Source of the DNA: Planctomycetota bacterium
GTDB taxonomy: Bacteria > Planctomycetota > B129-G9
Assembly: GCA_030607235.1 (NCBI GenBank)
Contig: JAUWEX010000007.1
Span: 1 to 12,895 of the forward strand
Direction: 5' to 3'
Length of the DNA stretch: 12,895 nucleotides
Shown here in pieces: positions 7,041 to 12,895 of the stretch (position 1 is its first letter; the number at the start of each line of letters is the position of its first letter). The translations under genes and the position numbers were made by a program. The notes beneath the pieces are model-generated. The model ran no database searches. It saw only the letters and a list, made by a program, of their open reading frames with translations, and was not told the DNA's origin.

Positions 7041-8089
7041 CCCTGCCCGAAACGCCCAAAGGAACCGGCGAATGGCTGCGCGGCGAGGGGCCGGAGGTCG
7101 ACATCGTTATCAGCAGCCGCGTGAGGCTGGCGCGCAACCTCAGCGGCTACCGCTTTCGCAACAGTTGCGATCGCGAAGAAAACCGCCGGATCAACGACAC
7201 CGTTCGCTCGGTTGTCATCAGCGCCAACCTCGGCGAAGACCTGATATACTATGAACTCGAACCGATGAACATGATCGAGCGCGACTACCTCGTCGAGCGC
7301 CACCTCATCAGCAAAGAGCACGCCGAGGCCGAAGGCCCGCGCGGGGTGGCGATTTGCAGCGGGGAAGCGCTCAGCATCATGGTCAACGAAGAAGACCACC
7401 TGCGCATTCAGTACCTCCAGAGCGGGCTGAAACTCAGCGAGACATGGGACGCCATCAACCGCGTCGACGACCTGCTGAGCGAGCGGCTCGATTTCGCCTT
7501 CTCGCCGACGCTGGGCTACCTGACCGCCTGCCCGACCAACGTCGGCACGGCGATGCGCCTTTCGGTGATGATGCACCTGCCGGCACTGGAGTGGACCAAG
7601 CAGTTGCGCAAGGTCTTCAAGGCCGTCAGCAAGATGAACCTCGCGGTGCGCGGTCTCTACGGCGAAGGCACCCGCGCCAGCGGCGACTTCTACCAGATAT
7701 CCAACCAGGTTACCCTGGGCAAGAGCGAGGGCGAAATCATCGCCATCGTCGACAGCGTCGTCCGGCAGATCGTCCGTTACGAACGCAAGGTCCGCCAGGC
7801 GCTCCTTACTCAAAACCGCCCCAACCTCGAGGACCGCATCTGGCGCGCGCACAGTATGCTCAAAGGCGCGCGCATCATCTCCAGCGAAGAGACCATGTCG
7901 CTGCTGAGCAGCCTGCGGATGGGCGTGAACATGGGCGTCGTCAAGGATATCAGCATCAAGACCCTCAACGAACTCTTCCTCGAGACCCAGCCCGCGCACT
8001 TGCAAAAGAGCCATGGCCGCGAGATATCCGTCCGTGAGCGCGACGTGATGCGCGCCTCGCTGGTACGCAAACGCCTCGCCGAAAACTAG
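7037..8089 (+). CDS. mcsB: Protein-arginine kinase McsB
   Basis: This 350-residue protein is an ATP:guanido phosphotransferase of the McsB type. McsB phosphorylates arginines in proteins and, in Bacillus, marks them for ClpCP. Family motifs are present in order: VISSRVRLARNL near the N-terminus, VNEEDHLRIQ (Glu118/Glu119), LTACPTNVGTAMR (Cys165), VRGLYGEGTRASGDFYQISN, and a C-terminal RDVMRA (335-340). The last is the RDxxRA phosphoarginine-binding element that distinguishes McsB from creatine and arginine kinases. The length is normal for McsB. ATG 7037 overlaps the mcsA stop and is preceded by GGAGGA (7025-7030); the open frame upstream of it is a shadow of mcsA. All key residues appear intact, so an active kinase is expected. 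Neither ctsR nor clpC flanks the pair; the target protease must be encoded elsewhere. Confidence 0.95.
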   Translation: MTLPETPKGTGEWLRGEGPEVDIVISSRVRLARNLSGYRFRNSCDREENRRINDTVRSVVISANLGEDLIYYELEPMNMIERDYLVERHLISKEHAEAEGPRGVAICSGEALSIMVNEEDHLRIQYLQSGLKLSETWDAINRVDDLLSERLDFAFSPTLGYLTACPTNVGTAMRLSVMMHLPALEWTKQLRKVFKAVSKMNLAVRGLYGEGTRASGDFYQISNQVTLGKSEGEIIAIVDSVVRQIVRYERKVRQALLTQNRPNLEDRIWRAHSMLKGARIISSEETMSLLSSLRMGVNMGVVKDISIKTLNELFLETQPAHLQKSHGREISVRERDVMRASLVRKRLAEN

Positions 8090-8129
8090 CGCCAGGCAAC
8101 ACCTGGCGGCAAGCAGGCAGGGCCTGCTT
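8090..8129. repeat. Two consecutive perfect hairpins after mcsB
   Basis: The first stem, CGCCAGG (8090-8096) with CCTGGCG (8102-8108), has a 5-base loop and begins one base after the mcsB stop. The second, AAGCAGGC (8111-8118) with GCCTGCTT (8122-8129), has a 3-base loop. Neither has a T-run, so they are not standard terminators, though they could protect the mRNA end. The core GCAGGC-3 bases-GCCTGC also occurs in each copy of the array at 12485-12813. Confidence 0.8.
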
Positions 8130-8169
8130 CCAATCGGGTAACCCCACCTATTCCAATACGCGCGCCCTG

Positions 8170-8191
8170 CTTTTTGCCTGACGGCAAAAAG
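8170..8191. repeat. Perfect inverted repeat, 9-bp stem
   Basis: CTTTTTGCC (8170-8178) pairs with GGCAAAAAG (8183-8191) around the 4-base loop TGAC. It lies in the gene-free stretch between mcsB and the acyl-CoA dehydrogenase gene. It resembles in layout the CTGTGCC/GGCACAG hairpin of the right-hand array. Confidence 0.75.
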
Positions 8192-8247
8192 AAGCCGGGC
8201 GCTTCCACTCACTGGCGAAACCTGTAATCTTGCTGTGTAGTCGCGCC

Positions 8248-8298
8248 CTGAAAGGGACACTTCCTCCTTCGCGTAGCGAAGGGATGTGTCCCTTTCAG
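8248..8298. repeat. Large nested palindrome (13-bp outer stem, 7-bp inner stem)
   Basis: CTGAAAGGGACAC (8248-8260) is perfectly complementary to GTGTCCCTTTCAG (8286-8298). Inside it a second perfect stem, CCTTCGC (8266-8272) with GCGAAGG (8276-8282), closes a 3-base loop. The two stems are separated by an internal loop of 5 and 3 bases. No T-run follows on either strand. It could form an RNA stem-loop or a DNA cruciform. It looks like a dispersed palindromic element (REP- or MITE-like), but other copies would have to be found elsewhere in the genome. Confidence 0.85.
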
Positions 8299-8400
8299 CG
8301 CAAAGCAGCCCTTATTGCCAGAATTGCCAGAGCGCCTCAATAAAATAACAAACTTGCCCGACGCGGTTTTTGGCGGGACAGCAACCCCTTCATATTATTA

Positions 8401-8435
8401 TTGAAATGAGTGGTTACTTCTCTATTTGCTGCGGG
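8401..8435 (+). repeat. Degenerate copy of the right-end repeat unit
   Basis: By eye, 27 of 35 bases match the first 35 bases of the unit that starts at 12485, including an unbroken TGAGTGGTTACT. The match begins at the same TTG. It stands alone without the rest of the unit and shows that the repeat family is dispersed, not confined to the array. Confidence 0.65.
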
Positions 8436-8457
8436 GCGTCCCCATCTTTATTTTTGA

Positions 8458-8486
8458 TTGACACGTACGGTAGGCGCGGGTACCAT
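8458..8486 (+). promoter_or_regulatory. Promoter of the acyl-CoA dehydrogenase/biotin operon (TTGACA-17-TACCAT)
   Basis: A perfect -35 TTGACA (8458-8463) is followed after 17 bases by TACCAT (8481-8486, 4 of 6 to TATAAT). The expected start is near 8493, giving a leader of about 65 bases before the ATG at 8558. No attenuator or riboswitch was recognised in that leader. Confidence 0.6.
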
Positions 8487-8557
8487 CGCGCCTTAACCAA
8501 AATCTGGTGTGTTGTGTTTGTTATTGTCGCATTCTGACTTAGCCCGGAGTTTACAAC

Positions 8558-9715
8558 ATGGATTTTCAACTCGACGAAGAATTATTGGCAATGCAGGAGG
8601 TCGCTCGGGAATTCGCCGAGAACGAAATCGCTCCGAACATCGAACAGGACGAAAAAGAGCACCGCTTCCGGCCCGAAATCGTCAAAAAAATGGCCGACCT
8701 GGGCTTTTTCGGCTGCGTCATCCCCGAGGAATATGGCGGCAACGGCGCCGGACACCTAGCCTCGATGGTCGTTACCGAAGAAATCGCCCGCGTCAGCGCG
8801 TCGTGGGGTCTACCGTTCAACGTGCAAACCATGGGCCCCGCCCTGACCATCCTGCGCTGGGGTACCGAAGAGCAGAAACACAAATACATCAAGCCGCTGG
8901 TTGACGCCGATCTCTTCGGCTGTTTTGCCATCACCGAACCCGACACCGGCAGCGACGTCGCCTCGATGAAGACCTACGCCGTCAAGACCGACGAAGGCTA
9001 CGTCTTCAACGGCTCGAAGACCTGGATATCCAGTGCGCACGTCGCCGACGTCGCCGTCGTTTTCGCCTACACCGACAGGGAAGCCCAGCCACGCCACCGC
9101 GGCATGTCGGCCTTTGTCGTCGACCTGAAAAACAACCCCGGCATCACCACCGCCCCCATCGAAACCAAACTCGGCTTGTTCTGTGCGCCGACCGGCTCGA
9201 TTGCCTTCGAGGACGCGGTCGTCCCGCACGACGCGCTTCTGGGCAAGGAAGGCGAAGGCTTCAAGATATGCATGAGCATGCTCGACTGCACGCGCCTCTC
9301 CAGCGCCGTCAGGGCCGTGGGCGTGGCGCGCGGGGCGCTGGAAGAATCCGTCAAGTACGCCCAGGAACGCGAGCAGTTCGGCAAGCCCATCGCCTCGTTC
9401 CAGATGATCCAGGAGCAACTCGCGCAGATGAAGGTCGAAGAGGACGCCGCGCGGCTGCTGGTCTGGCGGGCCGCCGTCAAGCGCGACCGCGGCGAGCGCA
9501 ACTCGCTCGAGGTCTCCATCGCCAAGTACTACGCCGCCGAAGCCGCCGTCCACGCCGCCAACACCGCCGTCAAGATTTTCGGCTCCTACGGCTTCTCCTC
9601 GGAATACCCCGTCGAGCGCTACCTGCGCGACTCGAAGTCGTTCCAGATCGTCGAAGGCACCTCGAACATTCAGAAGGTCATCATCTCCTCGTACCTGCTG
9701 GGCAAGAAAAAATAG
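8558..9715 (+). CDS. Acyl-CoA dehydrogenase, related to the glutaryl-CoA/cyclic acyl-CoA dehydrogenase branch
   Basis: This 385-residue FAD enzyme forms an alpha,beta double bond in an acyl-CoA and passes electrons to ETF. The standard domain order is present: N-terminal helices, the beta-domain with FAITEPDTGSDVASMKT and NGSKTWISSAHVADV, then a C-terminal helical domain with REQFGKPIASFQ and RYLRDSKSFQIVEGTSNIQ. Glu366 is in the catalytic-base position. The residue before it is Val365, where decarboxylating glutaryl-CoA dehydrogenases have Tyr; from memory, the non-decarboxylating Desulfococcus enzyme also has Val there. The substrate-pocket segment ARVSASWGLPFNVQ lacks an Arg at the place where I would expect the glutarate-binding Arg, so glutaryl-CoA is not secure. 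ATG 8558 has GGAG at 8546-8549. It heads an operon with a biotin-dependent carboxyltransferase, so its product or a neighbour in the same pathway is probably carboxylated or decarboxylated. Confidence 0.9.
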   Translation: MDFQLDEELLAMQEVAREFAENEIAPNIEQDEKEHRFRPEIVKKMADLGFFGCVIPEEYGGNGAGHLASMVVTEEIARVSASWGLPFNVQTMGPALTILRWGTEEQKHKYIKPLVDADLFGCFAITEPDTGSDVASMKTYAVKTDEGYVFNGSKTWISSAHVADVAVVFAYTDREAQPRHRGMSAFVVDLKNNPGITTAPIETKLGLFCAPTGSIAFEDAVVPHDALLGKEGEGFKICMSMLDCTRLSSAVRAVGVARGALEESVKYAQEREQFGKPIASFQMIQEQLAQMKVEEDAARLLVWRAAVKRDRGERNSLEVSIAKYYAAEAAVHAANTAVKIFGSYGFSSEYPVERYLRDSKSFQIVEGTSNIQKVIISSYLLGKKK

Positions 9716-9729
9716 GAAAGGCCAAAGCG

Positions 9730-11250
9730 ATGTCGGAGAACATGAAGAAGAAACTCGCCGCGATCGAGCAGTTGCGCTGGCGGCTCAAACAGGGCGGCGG
9801 CGAGGCCGCGACCGAAAAACAGCACGCCCGCGGCAAACTGACCGCCCGCGAGAGGATCGAACTGCTCTGCGACCCGGGCACCTTTGCCGAGTTCGACCTC
9901 TTCGCCAAACACATGGGCAAAGACTACGGGCTGGACAAGAAGCAATTGCCCGCCGACGGTGTCATAACAGGTTTCGGCGAGGTCAACGGCCGCAGGGTCG
10001 TCGTTTTCTCCGAGGACTTCACCGTGGTCGCCGGAACCTTCGGCGAGATGCACGGACGCAAAATTTGCAAGGCCGTCGTTATGGCCCGCAAGATGGGCCT
10101 GCCACTTATCGGCATGAACGACTCGGGCGGTGCGCGCGCGACCGAGGAGATGGGCGCGCTGAGCATGTACGGCAAACTTTTCAAGAGCCAGGCTCGCGCC
10201 TGCGGCGTCGTGCCGCAGATCGCGCTCATCATGGGCCCCGTCGCCGGCGGTCAGGCCTACTCGCCCTCGATGATGGACTTCCTCTTCATGGTCGAGAATA
10301 CCTCGCACATGTTTCTCGCCGGGCCGCCGCTGGTCAAGGCCGTGGTCTTTCAGGACGCCACCGCCGACGAACTCGGCAGCGCCCGCGTCCACGCCGAAAA
10401 AACCGGCATGAGCGACTACAACGCCTCCGACGACAGGGACTGCATCGAAAAGGTGCGCAAACTCCTCTCTTACCTGCCGTCGAGCGTCATGGAAACGCCG
10501 CCGTTCGAAATACCCGAAGACGACCCCGACCGTGCCGACGAGGAACTGCTCGGGATCATCCCCGACGACCGCAAAAAACCCTACGACATGCACGAAATCA
10601 TCGAACGCATCGTCGACAAAGGCTCTTTCTTTGAACTCAAGCCCGAATTCGCCAAAAACCTCATCACCGGACTGGCGCGGCTCGACGGCATCGTCGTCGG
10701 CATCGTGGCCAACAACCCCATGCACCTGGCGGGCAGCCTGACGGTGAATTCCAGCCTCAAGGGCGAAAAATTCATCCGCTTCTGCGACTCCTTCAACATA
10801 CCCCTGATAAACCTGCAGGACGTACCGGGTTACCTCATCGGCATCAAGAGCGAGCGCGACGGCATCATCCGCCACGGCTCCAAACAACTGCGCGCCTACG
10901 CCGAGGCGACCGTGCCGATGATTACCATCGTCCTGCGCAAGTCCTACGCGGGCGGCTACCTGGGGATGTGCAGCAAAGAAATCGGCGCGGACTTCCTCTT
11001 CGCGCTGCCCACCGCCGAGATATGCCTGATGGGCGCGCCGGGCGCGGTCAACATCCTGTTCCGCAAAGAAATCGCCGCCTCGGACGACCCCGTCAAGACT
11101 CGCAACCGGCGCATACAGGAATTCTACGACAATTACGTCGACCCCACCTACGCTGCGGGCCTGCAGCACGTCGACGACATCATCGACCCACGACAGATGA
11201 GGCCGGTGCTGATTAAGTCTTTGGAAATCGCTATGAATAAGGTAGAATAA
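9730..11250 (+). CDS. Biotin-dependent acyl-CoA carboxyltransferase, beta-type subunit (PccB/MmdA family)
   Basis: This 506-residue protein has the two crotonase-fold halves of the carboxyltransferase that moves CO2 between carboxybiotin and an acyl-CoA. The N-terminal half shows GKLTARERIELL, SEDFTVVAGTFGEMH, the oxyanion segment NDSGGARATEEM and GPVAGGQAYSP. The C-terminal half shows NLQDVPGYLIG, RKSYAGGYLGMCSKEIGAD and MGAPGAVNILFRKEI. FLAGPPLVKA is like methylcrotonyl-CoA carboxylases, while the rest is closer to propionyl-CoA carboxylase and methylmalonyl-CoA decarboxylase alpha, so the substrate is undecided. The start ATG 9730 has GGAAAGG at 9715-9721, overlapping the stop of the preceding gene. 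The length is normal. With a small biotin carrier next and no biotin carboxylase, a sodium-pumping decarboxylase is possible, but its membrane subunit is not in the window. Confidence 0.92.
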   Translation: MSENMKKKLAAIEQLRWRLKQGGGEAATEKQHARGKLTARERIELLCDPGTFAEFDLFAKHMGKDYGLDKKQLPADGVITGFGEVNGRRVVVFSEDFTVVAGTFGEMHGRKICKAVVMARKMGLPLIGMNDSGGARATEEMGALSMYGKLFKSQARACGVVPQIALIMGPVAGGQAYSPSMMDFLFMVENTSHMFLAGPPLVKAVVFQDATADELGSARVHAEKTGMSDYNASDDRDCIEKVRKLLSYLPSSVMETPPFEIPEDDPDRADEELLGIIPDDRKKPYDMHEIIERIVDKGSFFELKPEFAKNLITGLARLDGIVVGIVANNPMHLAGSLTVNSSLKGEKFIRFCDSFNIPLINLQDVPGYLIGIKSERDGIIRHGSKQLRAYAEATVPMITIVLRKSYAGGYLGMCSKEIGADFLFALPTAEICLMGAPGAVNILFRKEIAASDDPVKTRNRRIQEFYDNYVDPTYAAGLQHVDDIIDPRQMRPVLIKSLEIAMNKVE

Positions 11251-11307
11251 TTCATTCATATTTATTGCAGACAGAGAATCACTAAACAGAAGAAAAAGGA
11301 GTACTCC

Positions 11308-11547
11308 ATGTCGGATAATGAGACAGACGTCGTTGCGCCGATGGTGGGCAAGGTCGTCAGCATTCTCGTAAAGGAAGGCGCCGAGGTCGAGGCCGACGAG
11401 ACGGTCATTACGCTCGAAGCCATGAAGATCGAGATGCCCGTCAACGCCCCGGTCGGCGGCACGGTCAAGGAAATCCTCGTTGCGGAAGGCGACGTCGTCG
11501 AAGCCGACGCGGTGCTTGTCGTCATAGAAGAGGAAGAGGAAGAATAA
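11308..11547 (+). CDS. Minimal biotin carboxyl carrier protein (biotinyl domain)
   Basis: This 79-residue protein is a single biotinyl domain. It has VVAPMVGKVVSILVKEGAEV, then the biotinylation site EAMKIEM with the target Lys40, and the mirror half APVGGTVKEILVAEGDVV. It ends in a run of six Glu. It carries the biotin that shuttles CO2 to or from the carboxyltransferase encoded upstream. The Ala/Pro-rich N-terminal linker of AccB or of GcdC-type gamma subunits is absent, so it is close to the minimum for a biotin acceptor. GGAG (11298-11301) lies six bases before ATG 11308. The 57-base gap after the carboxyltransferase gene is A/T-rich but shows no clear promoter or terminator. The next gene is the ligase that would biotinylate it. 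Confidence 0.93.
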   Translation: MSDNETDVVAPMVGKVVSILVKEGAEVEADETVITLEAMKIEMPVNAPVGGTVKEILVAEGDVVEADAVLVVIEEEEEE

Positions 11548-11593
11548 ACGCGGCGCCCGTCCCGCCGGTCGGAGAAGTTCGGAGGCTTACAAC

Positions 11594-12412
11594 ATGACAG
11601 ATTTCGCGCAATCCGAACTCGCACCTCTTGTCGGCGTAGCGGCACCGGTCGACGCAACGGTCGGCGCCCGGACACTGGTGCTCAATTCAGTCGATTCCAC
11701 AAACATCTACGCCGCAGAACTCGTCCGAAAGGGCGAGTTTGTCGAAGGGCAGGCCATCTTCGCCGACCGGCAGACCGACGGCCGGGGGCGGATGGGCCGC
11801 AGTTGGCACTGTCCCGACGCCGCGGGCATACTACTCTCCGTCATACTCACGCCCGACCTTGCTGCCGCTTACCTGCCCGCGATCACCGCTATCGGCGCGC
11901 TGGCCCTCGCCGACGCGGTCGAAAGCGTCGCCCCCGCCGAGGCCCGTATCCGCTGGCCCAACGACGTCGTGGTCGACCACGCCAAAATCGCCGGCGTCCT
12001 CGCGCGAATCGAAAAGACACCCGACGGCGGTCGCTGCTTCGTGCTCGGCGTCGGCCTCAACGTAAACATCGCTCGCGAAGAATTTCCGCCCGACATCCCC
12101 CCCGCGACCTCGCTTCAGGTCTGCGCGGGTAGGCCCGTCTCCCGCCTCGAGGCCGCGAAGGCCCTCCTGCGGAGCCTGGACGAGTGGTACCGGCGGCTGA
12201 AGGCCGGGGACTTCGGTGCGATCGAGGCGCGCCTGCGCGAGCGCTCTTCGCTGCTGGGCCGCGAAATCACGGTCGAATACCGCGGGGAGACCATCACCGG
12301 CGTCGCCTCCGACATCTCCCTCGTCGACGGCCTCACCATCACCCTGCCCGACGGCAGCGCCCGCGTCTGCCACGAGTCTGTTACCTCGCTCGCGGGGCAC
12401 GGCCGCACTTAA
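11594..12412 (+). CDS. birA: Biotin--[biotin carboxyl carrier protein] ligase, non-repressor type
   Basis: This 272-residue enzyme activates biotin with ATP and attaches it to the lysine of the carrier protein encoded just upstream. The catalytic core has NSVDSTNIYA (31-40), the biotinyl-AMP loop GRGRMGRSW (63-71), RWPND (120-124), Lys131 in AKIAGVL, and LGVGLNVNI. A C-terminal SH3-like domain follows (GREITVEYRGETITGVASDI). There is no N-terminal winged helix, only about 28 unconserved residues before the core, so it should not act as a DNA-binding repressor as E. coli BirA does. ATG 11594 has a strong GGAGG at 11581-11585. It is the last gene of the operon; its stop lies inside a small A/T palindrome (12407-12424). 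Confidence 0.93.
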   Translation: MTDFAQSELAPLVGVAAPVDATVGARTLVLNSVDSTNIYAAELVRKGEFVEGQAIFADRQTDGRGRMGRSWHCPDAAGILLSVILTPDLAAAYLPAITAIGALALADAVESVAPAEARIRWPNDVVVDHAKIAGVLARIEKTPDGGRCFVLGVGLNVNIAREEFPPDIPPATSLQVCAGRPVSRLEAAKALLRSLDEWYRRLKAGDFGAIEARLRERSSLLGREITVEYRGETITGVASDISLVDGLTITLPDGSARVCHESVTSLAGHGRT

Positions 12413-12424
12413 AGCAATTTAAGT
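12407..12424. other. A/T-rich palindrome over the birA stop codon
   Basis: ACTTAAA (12407-12413) pairs with TTTAAGT (12418-12424) around GCAA, so the TAA stop lies in the stem. A T-run at 12438-12443 follows at a distance. As an intrinsic terminator it would be weak because the stem lacks G/C pairs and the T-run is 13 bases away. Confidence 0.4.
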
Positions 12425-12469
12425 TTCGCGTTCTCCCTTTTTTGCGATATTCCTTTTGACCGCGGGCAG

Positions 12470-12484
12470 TCCGCCTCAGGCGGA
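12470..12484. repeat. Short palindrome bordering the tandem array
   Basis: TCCGCC (12470-12475) and GGCGGA (12479-12484) form a 6-bp stem with a TCA loop, directly abutting the first array copy at 12485. Copies 2 and 3 are instead preceded by the end of the previous unit, so this may be the original insertion border. Confidence 0.6.
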
Positions 12485-12813
12485 TTGGAATGAGTGGTTA
12501 CTCCTCGCTTGGGAGCAGGCCCCGCCTGCCCTGAAATAGCCGTCAGTAATACAACAAGCCTGCAATAATCGTCAGTGAGTGAAAGCGAAGTGCCCTGTGC
12601 CAAAGGCACAGCAGCGAGCGGGTCTTGGAATGAGTGGTTACTCCTCGCTTGGGAGCAGGCCTCGCCTGCCTTGAAATAGCCATCAGTAATACAACAAGCC
12701 TGCAATAATCGTCAGTGAGTGAAAGCGAAGTGCCCTGTGCCGAAGGCACAGACAGCGAGCGGGTCTTGGAATGAGTGCTCACTCCTCGCTTGGGAGCAGG
12801 CCCCGCCTGCCCT
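12485..12813 (+). repeat. Tandem array, 2.3 copies of a 140-141 bp palindrome-rich unit
   Basis: Copy 1 is 12485-12624, copy 2 is 12625-12765 and the partial copy 3 is 12766-12813. Copies 1 and 2 differ by four substitutions and one inserted A. Each full unit contains three hairpins: GAGT/ACTC (12492-12503 in copy 1), GCAGGC-CCC-GCCTGC (12515-12529) and CTGTGCC-AAA-GGCACAG (12595-12611). Two of the four substitutions lie in hairpin loops and none lies in a stem. Copy 3 has two changes in the first hairpin that turn a G-T closing pair into G-C. The period and lack of spacers exclude CRISPR. It fills the gap between birA and the convergent folC-like gene, and no transposase or believable reading frame is present in it. 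Confidence 0.93.
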
Positions 12814-12895
12814 CTACGCGGCCGGCGAGGTACATCGAGCCGGTGAAACACACCGCAGGCCCGTAATCGCCGGCGACGGCGCGACGCCAGACTTC
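12779..12895 (-). CDS. folC: C-terminal end of a FolC-like protein (folylpolyglutamate/dihydrofolate synthase), partial
   Basis: On the - strand a frame enters from the right edge and encodes 38 residues ending at TGA (12779-12781). The segment AVCFTGSMYLAGRVE resembles the conserved C-terminus of folylpolyglutamate synthases (vLVTGSLYLvGEVR), which add glutamates to folates. The last ten residues (GRRGLLPSEE) and the stop are encoded inside copy 3 of the tandem repeat, so the original end of the gene appears to have been replaced by repeat sequence. Only this tail is visible, so the assignment rests on a short motif and could be wrong. It is convergent with birA. Confidence 0.55.
   Translation of the reverse strand, partial: EVWRRAVAGDYGPAVCFTGSMYLAGRVEGRRGLLPSEE

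Larger units (their letters stand above)
8090..8557. other. Gene-free interval between mcsB and the acyl-CoA dehydrogenase gene
   Basis: About 470 bases without a credible reading frame. It holds hairpins at 8090-8129, 8170-8191 and 8248-8298, the degenerate repeat at 8401-8435, and a promoter at 8458-8486. A partial relation to the right-end array is also seen in CACTCACTG near 8208, which is the reverse complement of CAGTGAGTG in the array unit. Base composition from about 8330 to 8460 is visibly richer in A and T than the genes. Confidence 0.7.

Noticed and set aside
8090-8108. Intrinsic terminator of mcsB
   Set aside because: The stem is good but there is no T-run after it; it is listed as a hairpin only.
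9670-11259. 529-codon open frame on the - strand opposite the carboxyltransferase gene
   Set aside because: Long antisense frames are expected opposite GC-rich genes with strong third-position bias. The translation has no recognisable motif, while the + strand protein matches its family throughout.
12485-12813. CRISPR array
   Set aside because: The period is 140-141 bp, the copies are contiguous and alike over their full length, no short repeat alternates with unique spacers, and no cas genes are near.
12409-12851. Two repetitive - strand open frames across the tandem array
   Set aside because: They are translations of the non-coding repeat itself, appear in two different frames with the same peptide phrases, and lack a ribosome binding site or family match.

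Overview
The window is GC-rich bacterial DNA with tightly packed genes and mostly canonical Shine-Dalgarno sites. Ribosomal protein L28 has a long basic insert (ARRGLSKRDGGIGLKTTG), and McsA has a GCPHDY variant of its second zinc finger. Together with an McsA/McsB pair lacking the ctsR and clpC neighbours usual in Firmicutes, this points to a non-Firmicute bacterium. My best guess from memory of these families is Planctomycetota or a relative; this is inference, since no 16S or other decisive marker is present.

Layout. (1) 3-5633, + strand: the 3' part of an addB-type nuclease gene (its 5' end is outside the window), addA helicase-nuclease, and a UgtP/MGDG-synthase-like glycosyltransferase. 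The three overlap at their stop/start junctions (8 nt and 1 nt), so they look translationally coupled. A hairpin with T-runs on both sides (5639-5678) ends this operon and also the convergent rpmB gene. (2) 5688-6105: rpmB (L28) on the - strand and queD on the + strand are divergent. Each has a good sigma-70-type promoter in the short gap. (3) 6106-8089: queD, mcsA and mcsB form one operon. The mcsA/mcsB products make a protein-arginine phosphorylation module. (4) 8090-8557: a gene-free stretch of about 470 bases with a series of perfect hairpins, a degenerate copy of the repeat seen at the right end, and a promoter for the next operon. (5) 8558-12412: an acyl-CoA dehydrogenase, a biotin-dependent carboxyltransferase, a minimal biotin carrier protein and a biotin-protein ligase. 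This is a biotin-dependent acyl-CoA module without a biotin carboxylase or membrane decarboxylase subunit in view. (6) 12413-12895: a tandem array with a unit of about 140 bp, full of small palindromes. It runs into the 3' end of a - strand gene whose last residues look like the C-terminus of folylpolyglutamate synthase (FolC).

Functionally the window combines recombinational DNA repair (AddAB), membrane glycolipid synthesis, translation (L28, and queuosine tRNA modification through QueD), protein quality control by arginine phosphorylation, and acyl-CoA catabolism or carboxylation with its own biotin-loading enzyme. I found no defence island, CRISPR array, transposase, tRNA or rRNA. The least explained material is the palindrome-rich repeat family at 8090-8435 and 12485-12813, including its apparent contribution to the coding end of folC.
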